This document shows, one piece after another, positions 31,006 to 39,912 of a stretch of DNA of 64,000 nt (position 1 is the first letter of the stretch; each line of letters begins with the position of its first letter). The notes beneath the pieces are model-generated. The model was not told the origin of the DNA. It worked only from the letters and a program-made list of their open reading frames with translations, and searched no databases. The stretch lies in NCBI RefSeq assembly GCF_900083545.1, contig NZ_LT559262.1, positions 1,955,673 to 2,019,672 of the forward strand, given 5' to 3'. The stretch is from Alistipes provencensis (GTDB taxonomy: Bacteria; Bacteroidota; Bacteroidia; Bacteroidales; Rikenellaceae). The position numbers were made by a program, and so were the translations under genes.

Positions 31006-31803
31006 TTAGTTTTTGTGTACGCTGCCGCCGCTGGATTTGCTCAGCGAGGTCTGGCAGTCGCCCGTGTAGTCGATCGACGACCCGCTCGATGCGTTGGCCG
31101 TGAGTTTTCCGCTGCAGTCGATGCTGACCTTGGAGGCGCTCGACGTGCTGACGGCGGCGTTGACGGCTGTGAACTTCGCGGCGTCGAGTTTCGATGCCGA
31201 ACTGAGGTCGGCCGTGAAATTTTCGGCCGAGCCGGTGAGCGCGATCTTCGAGGCGCTCGATGCGTCGACCGTGCAGGCCGCGGCCTGCACCTCCGCGCTG
31301 ATTTTCGAAGCGCTCGAAGCGTCGATCGAGCATGAGGCGGCCTCCACCGCGGCTTTGATCTTGGCGGCGCTCGATGCGTCGAACAGGAACTTGTCGGCCC
31401 GGAGCGTCACGTCGCTGGTGATCTTCGAAGCGCTCGAGGCCTTGAGCGAACGGATGTTCCCGCCGTTGGCCGGAATGGTTACCGTGATGTCGGCGTTCTG
31501 GATGTTGTTCACCTTTTGGTCGAGGGTCACGATGAGGGTCTTTCCCTTCGTTTCGGCGACGACCAGATCGATCAGGTTGTCGTCGGCCTCGATGCGGATG
31601 TCCGAAGCTTCGGCCGAGATGACGACCTTCACGGCGCGTGAGGCGTCGACGGCGTTGAAGTCGGGAGCCGGGAGGGTCCGGGTGACGATATTGCCGCTGC
31701 CTTTGATGCTCTTCCCGAACAGGGGCGCCGCAACGCAGACGACATAGGCGCTTACGGAGAACATGGCTCCGATCAGGACGGCTATCAGCAGAATCTTTTT
31801 CAT
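31006..31803 (-). CDS. GIN-domain (DUF2807) exported repeat protein
   Basis: A 265-residue exported protein with a signal peptide (residues 1-~26). The GIN/DUF2807 beta-helix begins at GSGNIVTRTLPAPDFNAVDAS. From ~120 onward SSASK or close variants repeat about every 20 residues (SSASKITSDV, SSAAKIKAAV, SSASKISAEV, SSASKIALTG, SSASKLDAAK, SSASKVSIDC), the stacked turns of a beta-helix. Such proteins are annotated as head GIN domain or putative adhesin; their ligand is unknown. It lies between PadR and the large PspC gene. Confidence 0.88.
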   Translation of the reverse strand: MKKILLIAVLIGAMFSVSAYVVCVAAPLFGKSIKGSGNIVTRTLPAPDFNAVDASRAVKVVISAEASDIRIEADDNLIDLVVAETKGKTLIVTLDQKVNNIQNADITVTIPANGGNIRSLKASSASKITSDVTLRADKFLFDASSAAKIKAAVEAASCSIDASSASKISAEVQAAACTVDASSASKIALTGSAENFTADLSSASKLDAAKFTAVNAAVSTSSASKVSIDCSGKLTANASSGSSIDYTGDCQTSLSKSSGGSVHKN

Positions 31804-31832
31804 GGTGTATGGTTTTTAGGGTTAATCTTGCG

Positions 31833-32162
31833 TTATTTTCCGTGGCGGATGAGGCGTATCTGTCCGACGAGTTCATCCCATGTCTCGTCGAGCGTTGCGA
31901 GGTATTCGCGGCCCTTGTCCGTGAGCGTATAGTACTTGCGGGGCGGACCCTGCGGCGACTCTTCCCAGCGGTAGGTCAGCAGTCCGGCATTCTTCTGCCG
32001 GGTGAGGATCGGGTAGAGCGTACCCTCGACTACGATCATCTCCGCCTGCTTGAGCTCGGCGATGATCTTCGGAGCATACGAGTCCTCGCGCGAGAGAATG
32101 GCGAGGATGCAGTACTCCAGAATTCCTTTGCGCATCTGCGCTTTTACGTTGTCTTCGGCCAT
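31833..32162 (-). CDS. PadR-family transcriptional regulator
   Basis: A 109-residue winged-helix repressor. MRKGILEYCILAILSREDSYAPKIIAEL is the PadR DNA-binding N-terminus, the wing follows in VVEGTLYPILTRQKNAGLL, and RKYYTLTDKGREYLATL is the closing motif. Lacking a long C-terminal domain, it belongs to the short PadR subfamily. Located inside the operon with PspC and GIN genes, it probably represses its own transcript and answers an envelope or ligand signal. Confidence 0.92.
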   Translation of the reverse strand: MAEDNVKAQMRKGILEYCILAILSREDSYAPKIIAELKQAEMIVVEGTLYPILTRQKNAGLLTYRWEESPQGPPRKYYTLTDKGREYLATLDETWDELVGQIRLIRHGK

Positions 32163-32166
32163 GTTG

Positions 32167-32376
32167 CTATGCGTTTAACCTTTTGGGGGCCTTCGGGACG
32201 ATCAGCCAGAGGATGATGTAAATCCAGAGCGAGAGACCTCCGAAGAGAATCAGGATCAGGGTTCCGATGCGTACCAGTGATGTGTCGAGCCCGAAATACT
32301 CGGCCAGCCCGGCGCATACGCCGGCGATGATGCTGTCTTGCGAGCGGAATAACCGCCTGTTGTCGTTCGTTGCCAT
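32167..32376 (-). CDS. Small PspC-domain protein
   Basis: A 69-residue protein that is essentially one PspC domain: RLFRSQDSIIAGVCAGLAEY, FGLDTSLVRIGTLIL and a membrane helix ILFGGLSLWIYIILWLIVP. The start is at 32374-32376 (MATNDNRRLF). It sits 4 bp before padR and 11 bp after the larger PspC gene, so it is co-transcribed. Confidence 0.9.
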   Translation of the reverse strand: MATNDNRRLFRSQDSIIAGVCAGLAEYFGLDTSLVRIGTLILILFGGLSLWIYIILWLIVPKAPKRLNA

Positions 32377-32387
32377 ATTCGTTGTTT

Positions 32388-32921
32388 TTATCGGTTGCGG
32401 TGGATGTTGAATTTGCGGGCGGGCTCCTCGGGAACGACGATCCAGAGGATGATGTAAGCCCAGATCGAAAGACCTCCGAAGAGGATCAGCAGCAGCGTCA
32501 GGAGACGGATCATCGTCGGATCGGCTCCGAAATAGGCGGCCAGTCCGCCGCAAATGCCGGCGATCGAGCGCTCCGTGCGCGAGCGGTAGAGTTTGCGGGG
32601 AGCCGGTTCACCGGGCTCCTCCCCGGGAACTTCATCCGCCGTCCCGGCCTGCGCCGCGTCGCGGGGTTCCCCGAAATCGGCCGGGGAGCCCATCTGCTCC
32701 ATCGTCGCACGAACCACGTCGAGCGTGATGACCCGCATGGGCGATGCGACCTTTTCGCGGAAGATCTCCGCCACACGCGTCTCGATGTCGCTCATCGTCT
32801 CGGCGTCGCCTTCGGGCAGGCGGCGGCGAATGTCGTCGAAATAACTGCCCAGCACCCGGTAAGCATCCGTGTCGAGGGTGAATGCCATGGAGCCGATGTT
32901 CGCGTTTACAGTCTCTTTCAT
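32388..32921 (-). CDS. PspC-domain protein with N-terminal helical segment
   Basis: A 177-residue protein. Residues 1-90 resemble the start of the 440-residue PspC protein (SMAFTLDTDAYRVLGSYFDD, IETRVAEIFREKV, MEQMGSPADFGEP). Residues ~110-170 are a PspC domain (KLYRSRTERSIAGICGGLAA, then ILFGGLSIWAYIILWIVVP) almost identical in pattern to the 69-residue protein downstream. It is the first gene of the operon and faces the ECF sigma gene across a ~220-bp shared promoter region. Confidence 0.88.
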   Translation of the reverse strand: MKETVNANIGSMAFTLDTDAYRVLGSYFDDIRRRLPEGDAETMSDIETRVAEIFREKVASPMRVITLDVVRATMEQMGSPADFGEPRDAAQAGTADEVPGEEPGEPAPRKLYRSRTERSIAGICGGLAAYFGADPTMIRLLTLLLILFGGLSIWAYIILWIVVPEEPARKFNIHRNR

Positions 32922-32979
32922 AGTCGTATAAAGTGTTGTCGCTGTTGAGTGTTTTGCGTTTTCTACTATTTTGATAATG

Positions 32980-33010
32980 CAAATATAATACAGATTTTAG
33001 TATTATGCAA
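32980..33010 (-). promoter_or_regulatory. Promoter of the PspC/PadR/GIN operon
   Basis: On the minus strand TATATTTG (32980-32987) is preceded by TTG with a 20-nt gap. The region between the two divergent operons is very AT-rich compared with its surroundings and may also hold the PadR operator. Confidence 0.6.
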
Positions 33011-33140
33011 TACAAAGTACTGAATTTTTTGAATTTTTTTCACACCTACTATATAAACCGGGGGATATTTCGGTGAAAAAATGCCGATCTTTGACTTTGC
33101 ATTGTTGCGTTTTGCCCCGTTGCTTCGTCTTACAGATACA

Positions 33141-33659
33141 ATGAAGGAATCCGAATTCACCTCACTTGTCCTGCCGCTCCGCGACCGCATGTTCCGATAC
33201 GCCCGGAACCTGCTGCTCTCGCCGGCCGAGGCGGAAGATGCCGTGCACGACTTGTTGGAGCGGCTGTGGCGTGAGCGCAGCCGGTTGGAAGGGTGCCGCC
33301 GGGTCGATTCCTTCGTGATGACCGCCGTGCGCAACCGGTGTTACGACCTGCTGCGCCGGCACCGGGCCGACGGCCGCCGGGACGACGCGGTGGCGGGGTG
33401 GACGGAGTGCTCGGCGGCTGCCGAAGCTGACCGCTGGGAGATGCGCGAACTGGTGCGGCGGGCGCTGGCCTGCCTCCCCGAACGCCAGCGGGAGGTGCTC
33501 CACCTGAAGGATATCGAGGGTTATCCGACCCGCGAGATCGCCGGAATGGTCGGCTGCGACGAGGCGCAGGTGCGCGTGATCCTCTCCCGCGCCCGCAACG
33601 GATTGCGAGAGGTAGTGAAAAAAATGACGGACGATGAACGAACGACACGAACGGATTGA
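33141..33659 (+). CDS. ECF-type RNA polymerase sigma factor
   Basis: A 172-residue sigma-70 family factor of the extracytoplasmic-function group (start 33141, MKESEFTSLV). Region 2 spans ~5-70 (FRYARNLLLSPAEAEDAVHDLLERLW), and region 4 covers ~105-165 (ALACLPERQREVLHLKDIEGYPTREIAGMVGCDEAQVRVILSRAR), the helix-turn-helix that reads -35-type boxes. Its end overlaps the next gene by 26 bases, as is usual for sigma/anti-sigma pairs. It faces the PspC operon and probably directs its own four-gene operon. Confidence 0.94.
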   Translation: MKESEFTSLVLPLRDRMFRYARNLLLSPAEAEDAVHDLLERLWRERSRLEGCRRVDSFVMTAVRNRCYDLLRRHRADGRRDDAVAGWTECSAAAEADRWEMRELVRRALACLPERQREVLHLKDIEGYPTREIAGMVGCDEAQVRVILSRARNGLREVVKKMTDDERTTRTD

Positions 33660-34056
33660 ACGGCTCGCGGAGCGCTGGTTTGCGGCGCAGACGACCGATG
33701 CGGAGGAGTGCGAACTGCGCGAGTGGTTCCAGCAGGCGACCGATGTGCCGGACTCGCTGCGCGAGGCGCAGGCGCTGTTCGGCGGATTGGACGCACTGGC
33801 CGGGGAATGCTCTCCGGAGCAGTGGAAACCCCGTCCCGCGCGGCGCATATCGCTGCTCTGGGGCTTTGCCGCGGCGGCCGCCGTGGTGCTGGGGCTCTTC
33901 GTCTGTGCGGAACTGCTGCGCAAACCCTACTGTTATATCGACGGCGTGGCGGTGTACGACAAAGAGGCGGCCCTGCAAACGACGGTCTACCTCGAATCGT
34001 TCTCGGCTTTCGAGGATTCGGGACGGATGGTGGACGAACTGATACGAAACAATTAA
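33634..34056 (+). CDS. Probable membrane-bound anti-sigma factor
   Basis: A 140-residue protein. The first ~65 residues form a helical cytoplasmic part (LAERWFAAQTTDAEECELREWF) comparable to anti-sigma domains. One membrane helix lies at ~72-92 (LLWGFAAAAAVVLGLFVCAE), and a short periplasmic tail follows. Gene order (immediately after and overlapping an ECF sigma gene) is the main reason for the call. No zinc-binding HxxxCxxC motif is seen. Confidence 0.7.
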   Translation: MNERHERIERLAERWFAAQTTDAEECELREWFQQATDVPDSLREAQALFGGLDALAGECSPEQWKPRPARRISLLWGFAAAAAVVLGLFVCAELLRKPYCYIDGVAVYDKEAALQTTVYLESFSAFEDSGRMVDELIRNN

Positions 34057-34068
34057 AAACGATATGCC

Positions 34069-34902
34069 ATGAATAAACTGCTTGTTCTTTTGGGTGTTTT
34101 CCTGCTGCCGGGGCTGTGCGTCTCGGCGCAGACGGGGGATTCACGGCCGGCGGACTCCCTCCGGCGGATCGGGGATGTCGATACGGGGCTGGTCACCATG
34201 CGGCGTGCCGCCGACGGGAACGACATGGTCCTCGAGGTGGCGGGCTTCGGCATCACGCTCGGACAGGCTCCGCACCGCGTCTCGTCGCAGAGACCCCGCC
34301 CGCGGGTCAGCGGCCTGCTGTTCGACGGGATTGAGATGGGTTTCAACTTCCTGACCGGCACCGACTATGCGGGTTATCCGGCCGAAGCGGGGGATTTCCT
34401 CGATGTGCGGGGCGGCAATTCGTTCCACTTCGGCGTAACGCCCGTCGGGCTGGCGGTGCGTCTGGACAAACGGGGAAAGTTCGAATTTTCGACCGGCCTG
34501 CGCTATACGGTCAACAACTACCGCCTCTCGGACAATTCGATCACGCTGGGCCGCGAGAACGGCCTGATCGTGCCCGTGAAGCTGGACGAGAAGGCTGACA
34601 AGTCGAAACTTCGCACCACGTCGCTGGGCATTCCGCTGCAATTCTCGTTCGACCCGGTCCGGCACCTGCGCATTGCGGTCGCGGGTTACTGCGATTTCAC
34701 GCTCGGGTCCAATGTCATCTGTAAGAAGCCGAAGGAGAAGAACTCCCTTTCCGGGGTGAATCCCTTCCAGTTCGGGATCGGGGGCTCGGTCTCCTACCGC
34801 GGATTCGGCGTCTACGTCCGCTACGGCGTGACGTCGCTCTTCAAGAGCAGTGCGGGTCCGTCCTGCCATCCGGTGTCGTTCGGCGTCTGTGTCTTTATGT
34901 AA
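34069..34902 (+). CDS. Outer-membrane beta-barrel protein
   Basis: A 277-residue exported protein with a signal peptide (1-20, ending VSAQ). From ~80 on it has alternating hydrophobic/polar strands with glycine-rich turns (GFNFLTGTDYAGYP, FEFSTGLRYTVNNYRLSD, LGIPLQFSF, IGGSVSYRGFGVYVRYG), typical of small outer-membrane barrels of the PorT/OmpW-like kind. Likely function: regulated envelope component of the sigma operon. No closer family can be named. Confidence 0.7.
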   Translation: MNKLLVLLGVFLLPGLCVSAQTGDSRPADSLRRIGDVDTGLVTMRRAADGNDMVLEVAGFGITLGQAPHRVSSQRPRPRVSGLLFDGIEMGFNFLTGTDYAGYPAEAGDFLDVRGGNSFHFGVTPVGLAVRLDKRGKFEFSTGLRYTVNNYRLSDNSITLGRENGLIVPVKLDEKADKSKLRTTSLGIPLQFSFDPVRHLRIAVAGYCDFTLGSNVICKKPKEKNSLSGVNPFQFGIGGSVSYRGFGVYVRYGVTSLFKSSAGPSCHPVSFGVCVFM

Positions 34903-34914
34903 AACCGCAGGGCC

Positions 34915-35403
34915 ATGAGACGATTGATATTGATCCTGCTGGTCATGCTGCCGTTCCTTGTCCGGGGGCAGAACGCCTCGTGGCGGTTCTTCGACCGCTA
35001 TACCAAGGCCGAGGGGTTCACCAGCGTGCAGCTCGAGCGGAAAATGATGCGGATGATGAGCCGTCAGGCGGCCGAGAAGGGTGACGAGGGATTGGCCCAA
35101 CTGCTTGAGGGTATCGAATATATCCGCATCGTGGCGCTCGATGCCGGGACGGGGGGTAGGCGGCAGTTCGTCGCCGATGCGGAGAAACTGGCCGCCACGC
35201 CGGACTACAAATTCCAACTGGTGATGTCCGGGACCGAGGAGGGGCAGACCACGAAATTCTACATCCGCGAGGCTTCGGCCACCGACAATTCGGAGCTGCT
35301 GATGCTGACCTACGGTGCGAAAGAAACGGTCGTGGTGAACATCTACGGCCGGTTCGACCTCAAGCAGGTCGCGCGCCTCTCGACGATACGGCCGAAGAAA
35401 TAG
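34915..35403 (+). CDS. DUF4252 exported protein
   Basis: A 162-residue exported protein with signal peptide (1-18, ending VRGQ). The DUF4252 pattern is seen: FDRYTKAEGFTSVQLERKMM, a helical middle, then DLKQVARLSTI near the end. DUF4252 proteins are often encoded beside ECF sigma/anti-sigma genes in Bacteroidetes; their function is unknown. It is the last gene of the four-gene sigma operon. Confidence 0.82.
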   Translation: MRRLILILLVMLPFLVRGQNASWRFFDRYTKAEGFTSVQLERKMMRMMSRQAAEKGDEGLAQLLEGIEYIRIVALDAGTGGRRQFVADAEKLAATPDYKFQLVMSGTEEGQTTKFYIREASATDNSELLMLTYGAKETVVVNIYGRFDLKQVARLSTIRPKK

Positions 35404-35460
35404 TTTTGTACCTTTTGATGGCAAAAGGTACCCAAAAACACGGGCTTAAGAAGCCCGTTT
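35402..35460. repeat. Hairpin-plus-palindrome repeat, copy 2
   Basis: Reverse-complement counterpart of 8544-8594: GTACCTTTTG-ATGG-CAAAAGGTAC palindrome followed by the CGGGCTT/AAGCCCG hairpin. It lies right behind the DUF4252 gene and could serve as its terminator. Confidence 0.7.
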
Positions 35461-35557
35461 TGTGGTCGGTTGCGGGTTTTCACGCTGACTATCCTGTTCT
35501 GCGCTCCCGATTCTCGCTGTAACCAATCTCTTATGCGGATGCCTCACAAGACGAAAA

Positions 35558-35584
35558 AAGGGCCGGACATTGCGTCCGGCCCTT
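35558..35584 (-). terminator. Terminator of sdhCAB
   Basis: AAGGGCCGGAC and GTCCGGCCCTT form an 11-bp stem around ATTGC; on the minus strand TTTTTTCG follows. It lies 24 bp behind the sdhB stop. Confidence 0.85.
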
Positions 35585-35607
35585 GGTCTTATCGCTTTCA
35601 GCGGTTG

Positions 35608-36351
35608 TTAGTCCTCGAACTTCGCCGAGAGGAACTCACGGTTCAGGCGGGCGATATGCGCGATGGAAATCTGCTTGGGGCACTCGGCCTGACAAGCTCC
35701 CGTGTTGGTGCAGTTGCCGAAGCCCAGTTCGTCCATTTTGGCGACCATCGCCTTGGCGCGGCGGGCACCCTCCACGCGGCCTTGGGGCAGCTTGGCGAGC
35801 GACGACACGCGGGCGGCAACGAAGAGCATGGCCGAACCGTTCTTGCACGTTGCGGCGCAGGCTCCGCAGCCTACGCAGGCGGCGGCGTCCATCGACTCCT
35901 CGGCATCGGCCTGCGGGATCGGAATGGCGTTGGCGTCGGGCACCGAGTTCGTGCGCACCGAGATGAAGCCTCCGGCCTGCAGAATCTGGTCGTAAGCCGA
36001 ACGGTTCACCACGAGGTCCTTGATGACGGGGAACGCCGCCGAGCGCCACGGCTCGATGGTGATCGTCGCGCCGTCGCGGAACTTGCGCATGTAAATCTGG
36101 CAGGTCGTGGCGCCCTGACTGGGACCGTGGGCCTGTCCGTCGATGTGCAGCGAGCACATGCCGCAGATACCCTCGCGGCAGTCGTGGTCGAAGGCCACGG
36201 GCTCCTTGCCCTCGTGGATAAGGTTGTTGTTCAGGATGTCGAGCATCTCGAGGAACGAGGTGTCGGCCGAGATGTCCGTTACCTTGTAGCTCTCGAAAGC
36301 GCCTTTGGATTTAGCGTCCTTTTGACGCCATATCTTTAATGTAAAATTCAT
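35608..36351 (-). CDS. sdhB: Fumarate reductase/succinate dehydrogenase iron-sulfur subunit
   Basis: A 247-residue electron-transfer subunit linking the flavoprotein to the membrane cytochrome. [19 protein letters not shown] holds the 2Fe-2S cluster (with one more cysteine downstream expected); [11 protein letters not shown] holds the 4Fe-4S cluster, and [14 protein letters not shown] the 3Fe-4S type site. It is third in the sdhC-sdhA-sdhB operon. In anaerobic Bacteroidales the complex mainly reduces fumarate to succinate with menaquinol; either direction is possible. Confidence 0.95.
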   Translation of the reverse strand: MNFTLKIWRQKDAKSKGAFESYKVTDISADTSFLEMLDILNNNLIHEGKEPVAFDHDCREGICGMCSLHIDGQAHGPSQGATTCQIYMRKFRDGATITIEPWRSAAFPVIKDLVVNRSAYDQILQAGGFISVRTNSVPDANAIPIPQADAEESMDAAACVGCGACAATCKNGSAMLFVAARVSSLAKLPQGRVEGARRAKAMVAKMDELGFGNCTNTGACQAECPKQISIAHIARLNREFLSAKFED

Positions 36352-36389
36352 GGTTTCGATTCGATATTAAAGTTCAACGTCAAATGGCC

Positions 36390-38336
36390 TTAGTCTTTGT
36401 AGTTGCGCTGTGCGGGGTGTACGAACTCGAAGTTCAGGGGCTCTTTGGTGAGCTCCGGAGCCTCGTCCATGCCCTTGTACTCCCATACGGCGGCATATAC
36501 GAAGTGTTCGTCGTCGCGCTTGGCTTCGCCCTCCTCGGTCTGGTGCTCCGTGCGGAAGTGGCCGCCGCACGACTCCTCGCGGTTGAGGGCGTCGCGGGCC
36601 ATCAGTTCGCCCAGTTCGAGGAAGTCGGCCAGACGCAGCGCCTTCTCGAGCTCGACGTTGAAGTCGTTCTCGCGGCCTACGACCTTCACGTCTTTCCAGA
36701 ACTCCTTGCGGAGCGCCTGAATCTCGACGATGGCCTTTTCGAGGGACTCCTTCGTGCGGGCCATGCCGACGTTCTCCCACATGATGTGACCCAGCTTCTT
36801 GTGGATGTCGTCCACCGACTGCTTGCCGTTGATCGAGAGCAGTTTGGCGATCTTCTCCTTCACGCCCTTCTCGGCTTCGTCGAAAGCCTTGGTGTCGGTC
36901 TTCACCTTCGGAGCCTGAATCTTGTGCGAAAGGTAGTCGCCGATGGTGTAGGGCAGTACGAAGTAACCGTCCGCCAGACCCTGCATCAGCGCCGAAGCGC
37001 CCAGACGGTTGGCGCCGTGGTCCGAGAAGTTGGCCTCGCCGATGGCGTAGAGGCCCGGGATGGTGGTCATCAGGTTGTAGTCGACCCAGATACCGCCCAT
37101 CGTGTAGTGCACGGCGGGGAAAATCTGCATCGGCTCCTCGTAGGGACTTACGTCGGTGATCTCCTCGTACATGTCGAAGAGGTTGCCGTAACGCTGTTTG
37201 ATGATATCCTTGCCCAGACGCGCAATGGCGGTCTTGAAGTCGAGGTATACGGCCAGACCGGTCTCGTTCACGCCGAAGCCTGCGTCGCAGCGCTCCTTGG
37301 CGGCGCGCGAAGCCACGTCGCGCGGCACGAGGTTACCGAAGGCCGGGTAGCGGCGCTCGAGATAGTAGTCGCGGTCCTCCTCGGCGATCTGCGAGGGCTT
37401 GAGTTTGCCGGCGCGGATGGCCTTCACGTCCTCGAGTTTCTTGGGAACCCAGATGCGGCCGTCGTTACGCAGCGACTCGGACATCAGCGTCAGTTTCGAC
37501 TGCTGGTCGCCGTGCACGGGGATGCAGGTGGGGTGGATCTGCGTGAAGCAGGGGTTGGCGAAGCCGGCGCCCTTGCGGTAGCACTGGAATGCGGCCGAGC
37601 CGTTCGACGCCATGGCGTTGGTCGAGAGGAAGAAGACGTTGCCGTAGCCGCCCGTGGCGATCACGACGGCGTGAGCGCCGTGGCGCTCGATCTCGCCCGT
37701 GACGAGGTTGCGGGCGATGATGCCCTTTGCCTCGCCGTCCTCGATGACGATGTCCAGCATCTCGTGACGCGGGTAGCTCTTCACCGAACCGGCTGCGATC
37801 TCCTTGTTGAGGGCTGCATAGGCGCCCAGCAGGAGCTGCTGTCCCGTCTGGCCGCGGGCATAGAACGTACGCGACACCTGTGCGCCGCCGAACGAACGGT
37901 TGGCCAGCAGGCCGCCGTATTCGCGGGCGAAGGGAACGCCCTGACCGACGCACTGGTCGATGATGAGGTTCGAAACCTCGGCCAGACGGTAGACGTTGGC
38001 CTCACGGGCGCGGTAGTCGCCGCCCTTGATCGTGTCGTAGAAGAGGCGGTATACCGAGTCGTTGTCGTTCTGGTAGTTCTTGGCGGCGTTGATACCGCCC
38101 TGCGCTGCGATCGAGTGGGCGCGGCGGGGCGAATCCTGGATGCAGAACACCTTGACGTTGTAGCCCAGTTCGCCGAGCGAAGCGGCTGCGGAGGCGCCTC
38201 CCAGACCCGTACCGATGATGATGATGTCGAGTTTGCGCTTGTTGGCGGGACTTACGACCTTGATGGCCGTCTTGTGGTTGCTCCACTTCTCGGCGAGAGC
38301 CCCGGCAGGAATCTTAGCATCTAATTTGAAAGCCAT
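36390..38336 (-). CDS. sdhA: Fumarate reductase/succinate dehydrogenase flavoprotein subunit
   Basis: A 648-residue catalytic subunit with covalent [23 protein letters not shown] is the FAD-binding motif; [14 protein letters not shown] holds the histidine that carries [14 protein letters not shown] and the later [24 protein letters not shown] are active-site segments; [17 protein letters not shown] closes the FAD domain. Length is that of the B-type (single cytochrome subunit) enzymes such as in Wolinella and Bacteroides. Adjacent to sdhC and sdhB with short gaps. Confidence 0.96.
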   Translation of the reverse strand: MAFKLDAKIPAGALAEKWSNHKTAIKVVSPANKRKLDIIIIGTGLGGASAAASLGELGYNVKVFCIQDSPRRAHSIAAQGGINAAKNYQNDNDSVYRLFYDTIKGGDYRAREANVYRLAEVSNLIIDQCVGQGVPFAREYGGLLANRSFGGAQVSRTFYARGQTGQQLLLGAYAALNKEIAAGSVKSYPRHEMLDIVIEDGEAKGIIARNLVTGEIERHGAHAVVIATGGYGNVFFLSTNAMASNGSAAFQCYRKGAGFANPCFTQIHPTCIPVHGDQQSKLTLMSESLRNDGRIWVPKKLEDVKAIRAGKLKPSQIAEEDRDYYLERRYPAFGNLVPRDVASRAAKERCDAGFGVNETGLAVYLDFKTAIARLGKDIIKQRYGNLFDMYEEITDVSPYEEPMQIFPAVHYTMGGIWVDYNLMTTIPGLYAIGEANFSDHGANRLGASALMQGLADGYFVLPYTIGDYLSHKIQAPKVKTDTKAFDEAEKGVKEKIAKLLSINGKQSVDDIHKKLGHIMWENVGMARTKESLEKAIVEIQALRKEFWKDVKVVGRENDFNVELEKALRLADFLELGELMARDALNREESCGGHFRTEHQTEEGEAKRDDEHFVYAAVWEYKGMDEAPELTKEPLNFEFVHPAQRNYKD

Positions 38337-38373
38337 ATTCGTTTGTGTGTTTATTGTTCTCTAAAAGGGATGA

Positions 38374-39078
38374 TTAGCATACGCCTGTGATGCAGGGGCA
38401 GAAGAAGTAGACAAGTACCACTGCGGCGAAGCCGAGGAATATGATCGTGGCCACGATGTTGGCGATGCACTTCAGGCGGGGATACCATGTGTCGTTGGCC
38501 CATCCCACGGTTTGGAACATCGACCATACGCCGTGTGTGAGGTGGAACCACAGGGCGAAGAACCACACGAGGTAGATCACCACGTTGTACCATTTCGAGA
38601 AGGTGTAGGCGATCAGCGCAGCCCCGTCGGTTGCGGCGATCATCTGGCCGCCGACCATCGATTCGTGTCCGCCCAGAATCTCCACGAGCTGCATTTTCGA
38701 CCAGAAATGGATGAGGTGGATCAGCAGGCCGCCGAGAATGATGAAGCCCAGTACGAGCATGTTCTTCGAAGCCCAGGCCACGCCCGGCTCCTGAACCGTC
38801 ACGGCGTAACGCTGCGAACCGCGTGCCTTGTAGTTGTTCAGCGTGAGGATCACGGCGTAGATGAAGTGGACCAGAACACCCAGCGCCAGTACGGCCGTAC
38901 CAGCCAGCGCATACCAGTTCGCGCCGAGGAACGCGCAAATCATGTTGTACGCCTCGGGCGAGATGATCGCCGTGATGTTCATCGACATGTGGAAGAGAAT
39001 GAAAAGGACGAGGAATGCTCCCGTCACACTCATAACTAACTTCTTGCCGAGCGAGGAATTAGATAGAAAACAGCTCAT
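38374..39078 (-). CDS. sdhC: Succinate dehydrogenase/fumarate reductase cytochrome b subunit
   Basis: A 234-residue membrane anchor with about five helices (KLVMSVTGAFLVLFILFHM, WYALAGTAVLALGVLVHFIYA, and so on). Histidines in LFILFHMSMN, LVHFIYAV, HLIHFW and FALWFHLTHG are placed as ligands for two b hemes, as in the diheme B-type fumarate reductases. It begins the operon. A well-formed promoter lies upstream. Confidence 0.93.
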   Translation of the reverse strand: MSCFLSNSSLGKKLVMSVTGAFLVLFILFHMSMNITAIISPEAYNMICAFLGANWYALAGTAVLALGVLVHFIYAVILTLNNYKARGSQRYAVTVQEPGVAWASKNMLVLGFIILGGLLIHLIHFWSKMQLVEILGGHESMVGGQMIAATDGAALIAYTFSKWYNVVIYLVWFFALWFHLTHGVWSMFQTVGWANDTWYPRLKCIANIVATIIFLGFAAVVLVYFFCPCITGVC

Positions 39079-39139
39079 AATGATTTTAATTTGTTTATAT
39101 TTGTGATAGTTTGTGTTCCGGTATGTTCAGATTTACGCG

Positions 39140-39169
39140 CAAAGATAGCCATTGTTTGCGGAATAACAA
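39140..39169 (-). promoter_or_regulatory. Promoter of sdhCAB
   Basis: On the minus strand TTG (39167-39169), 19-nt gap, then TATCTTTG (39140-39147), about 60 nt before the sdhC start codon. Confidence 0.72.
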
Positions 39170-39209
39170 TGGAAACAGACGGGAATTTTATGCCTGAAAG
39201 GAGGGTTTT

Positions 39210-39749
39210 ATGACCAAAAAAGAATTGCGCGCCATGATGCGGAAACTCAACCGCGGAATCGCCCCTGCGGAGCGTGCCGCGGCGTCGGAGCGTATCTTCG
39301 CCCGGGTGGAGCGGTCGGAGGCTTTCGGCCGGGCCCGCACGGTGGGCGTTTTCTGCTCGCTGGCCGACGAGCCGGAGACGGCGGAGGTGTTTGCGCGGTG
39401 GTCTGCCGCCGGCAAACGGCTGGCCGTGCCGCGCGTCGAGGGCGACGTGATGCGGTTCTTCGTATATGATCCCCGGACGATGCGCCCGGGGGCTTTCGGC
39501 ATTGCCGAACCGGGTCCGGGGGCGCTGGAGTGCGCGCCGCAGGAGCTGGATCTGGTGATCGTTCCCGGCACGGCATTCACCGCCGCGGGGGCCCGGATGG
39601 GACGCGGACGCGGTTACTACGACAAATACCTCGCGCTGCCCGGCGTACATGCCGTGAAAATAGGGGTCTGCTATGCCCACCAACTGGTCGGGGAGCTGCC
39701 CGCGGAGCCGCACGACGTGGCGATGGATGCAATAATATGCGATGATTGA
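39210..39749 (+). CDS. 5-formyltetrahydrofolate cyclo-ligase
   Basis: A 179-residue ATP-dependent enzyme that returns 5-formyl-THF to the active folate pool as 5,10-methenyl-THF. MTKKELRAMMRKLNRGI opens the chain; LVIVPGTAFTAAGARMGRGRGYYDKYL is the family signature with the ATP/substrate glycine-rich loop. Length fits the YgfA/MTHFS family. It is divergent from sdhC and alone; the folate theme echoes thyA-folA elsewhere in the window. Confidence 0.93.
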   Translation: MTKKELRAMMRKLNRGIAPAERAAASERIFARVERSEAFGRARTVGVFCSLADEPETAEVFARWSAAGKRLAVPRVEGDVMRFFVYDPRTMRPGAFGIAEPGPGALECAPQELDLVIVPGTAFTAAGARMGRGRGYYDKYLALPGVHAVKIGVCYAHQLVGELPAEPHDVAMDAIICDD

Positions 39750-39790
39750 AACCGGCTGTTCTGCCTTGTTTGCAGGAATGACCGTCCTGT

Positions 39791-39875
39791 TCGCGGCCTG
39801 TGGCCGCGTTTATAAGTCCGACCCACCCCCAAACCCCCGCCTTGGGCAGGGGCTTTATCCGCCTTTGGCGGAAAG
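39791..39875. repeat. Tripartite palindromic repeat
   Basis: GCGGCC/GGCCGC hairpin, linker with GTCCGACCCACCCCC, hairpin CCCGCC/GGGCAGGGG region, and TCCGCC/GGCGGA hairpin, in the same orientation as the copy in the cyd operon. Confidence 0.75.
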
Positions 39876-39912
39876 GGGGCGGCTGATCGTTGTTTTGAAA
39901 ATTGAATGAAGT

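Noticed and set aside
36384..38324. A 646-codon open frame opposite sdhA
   Set aside because: Shadow of the flavoprotein gene, which has all its motifs.
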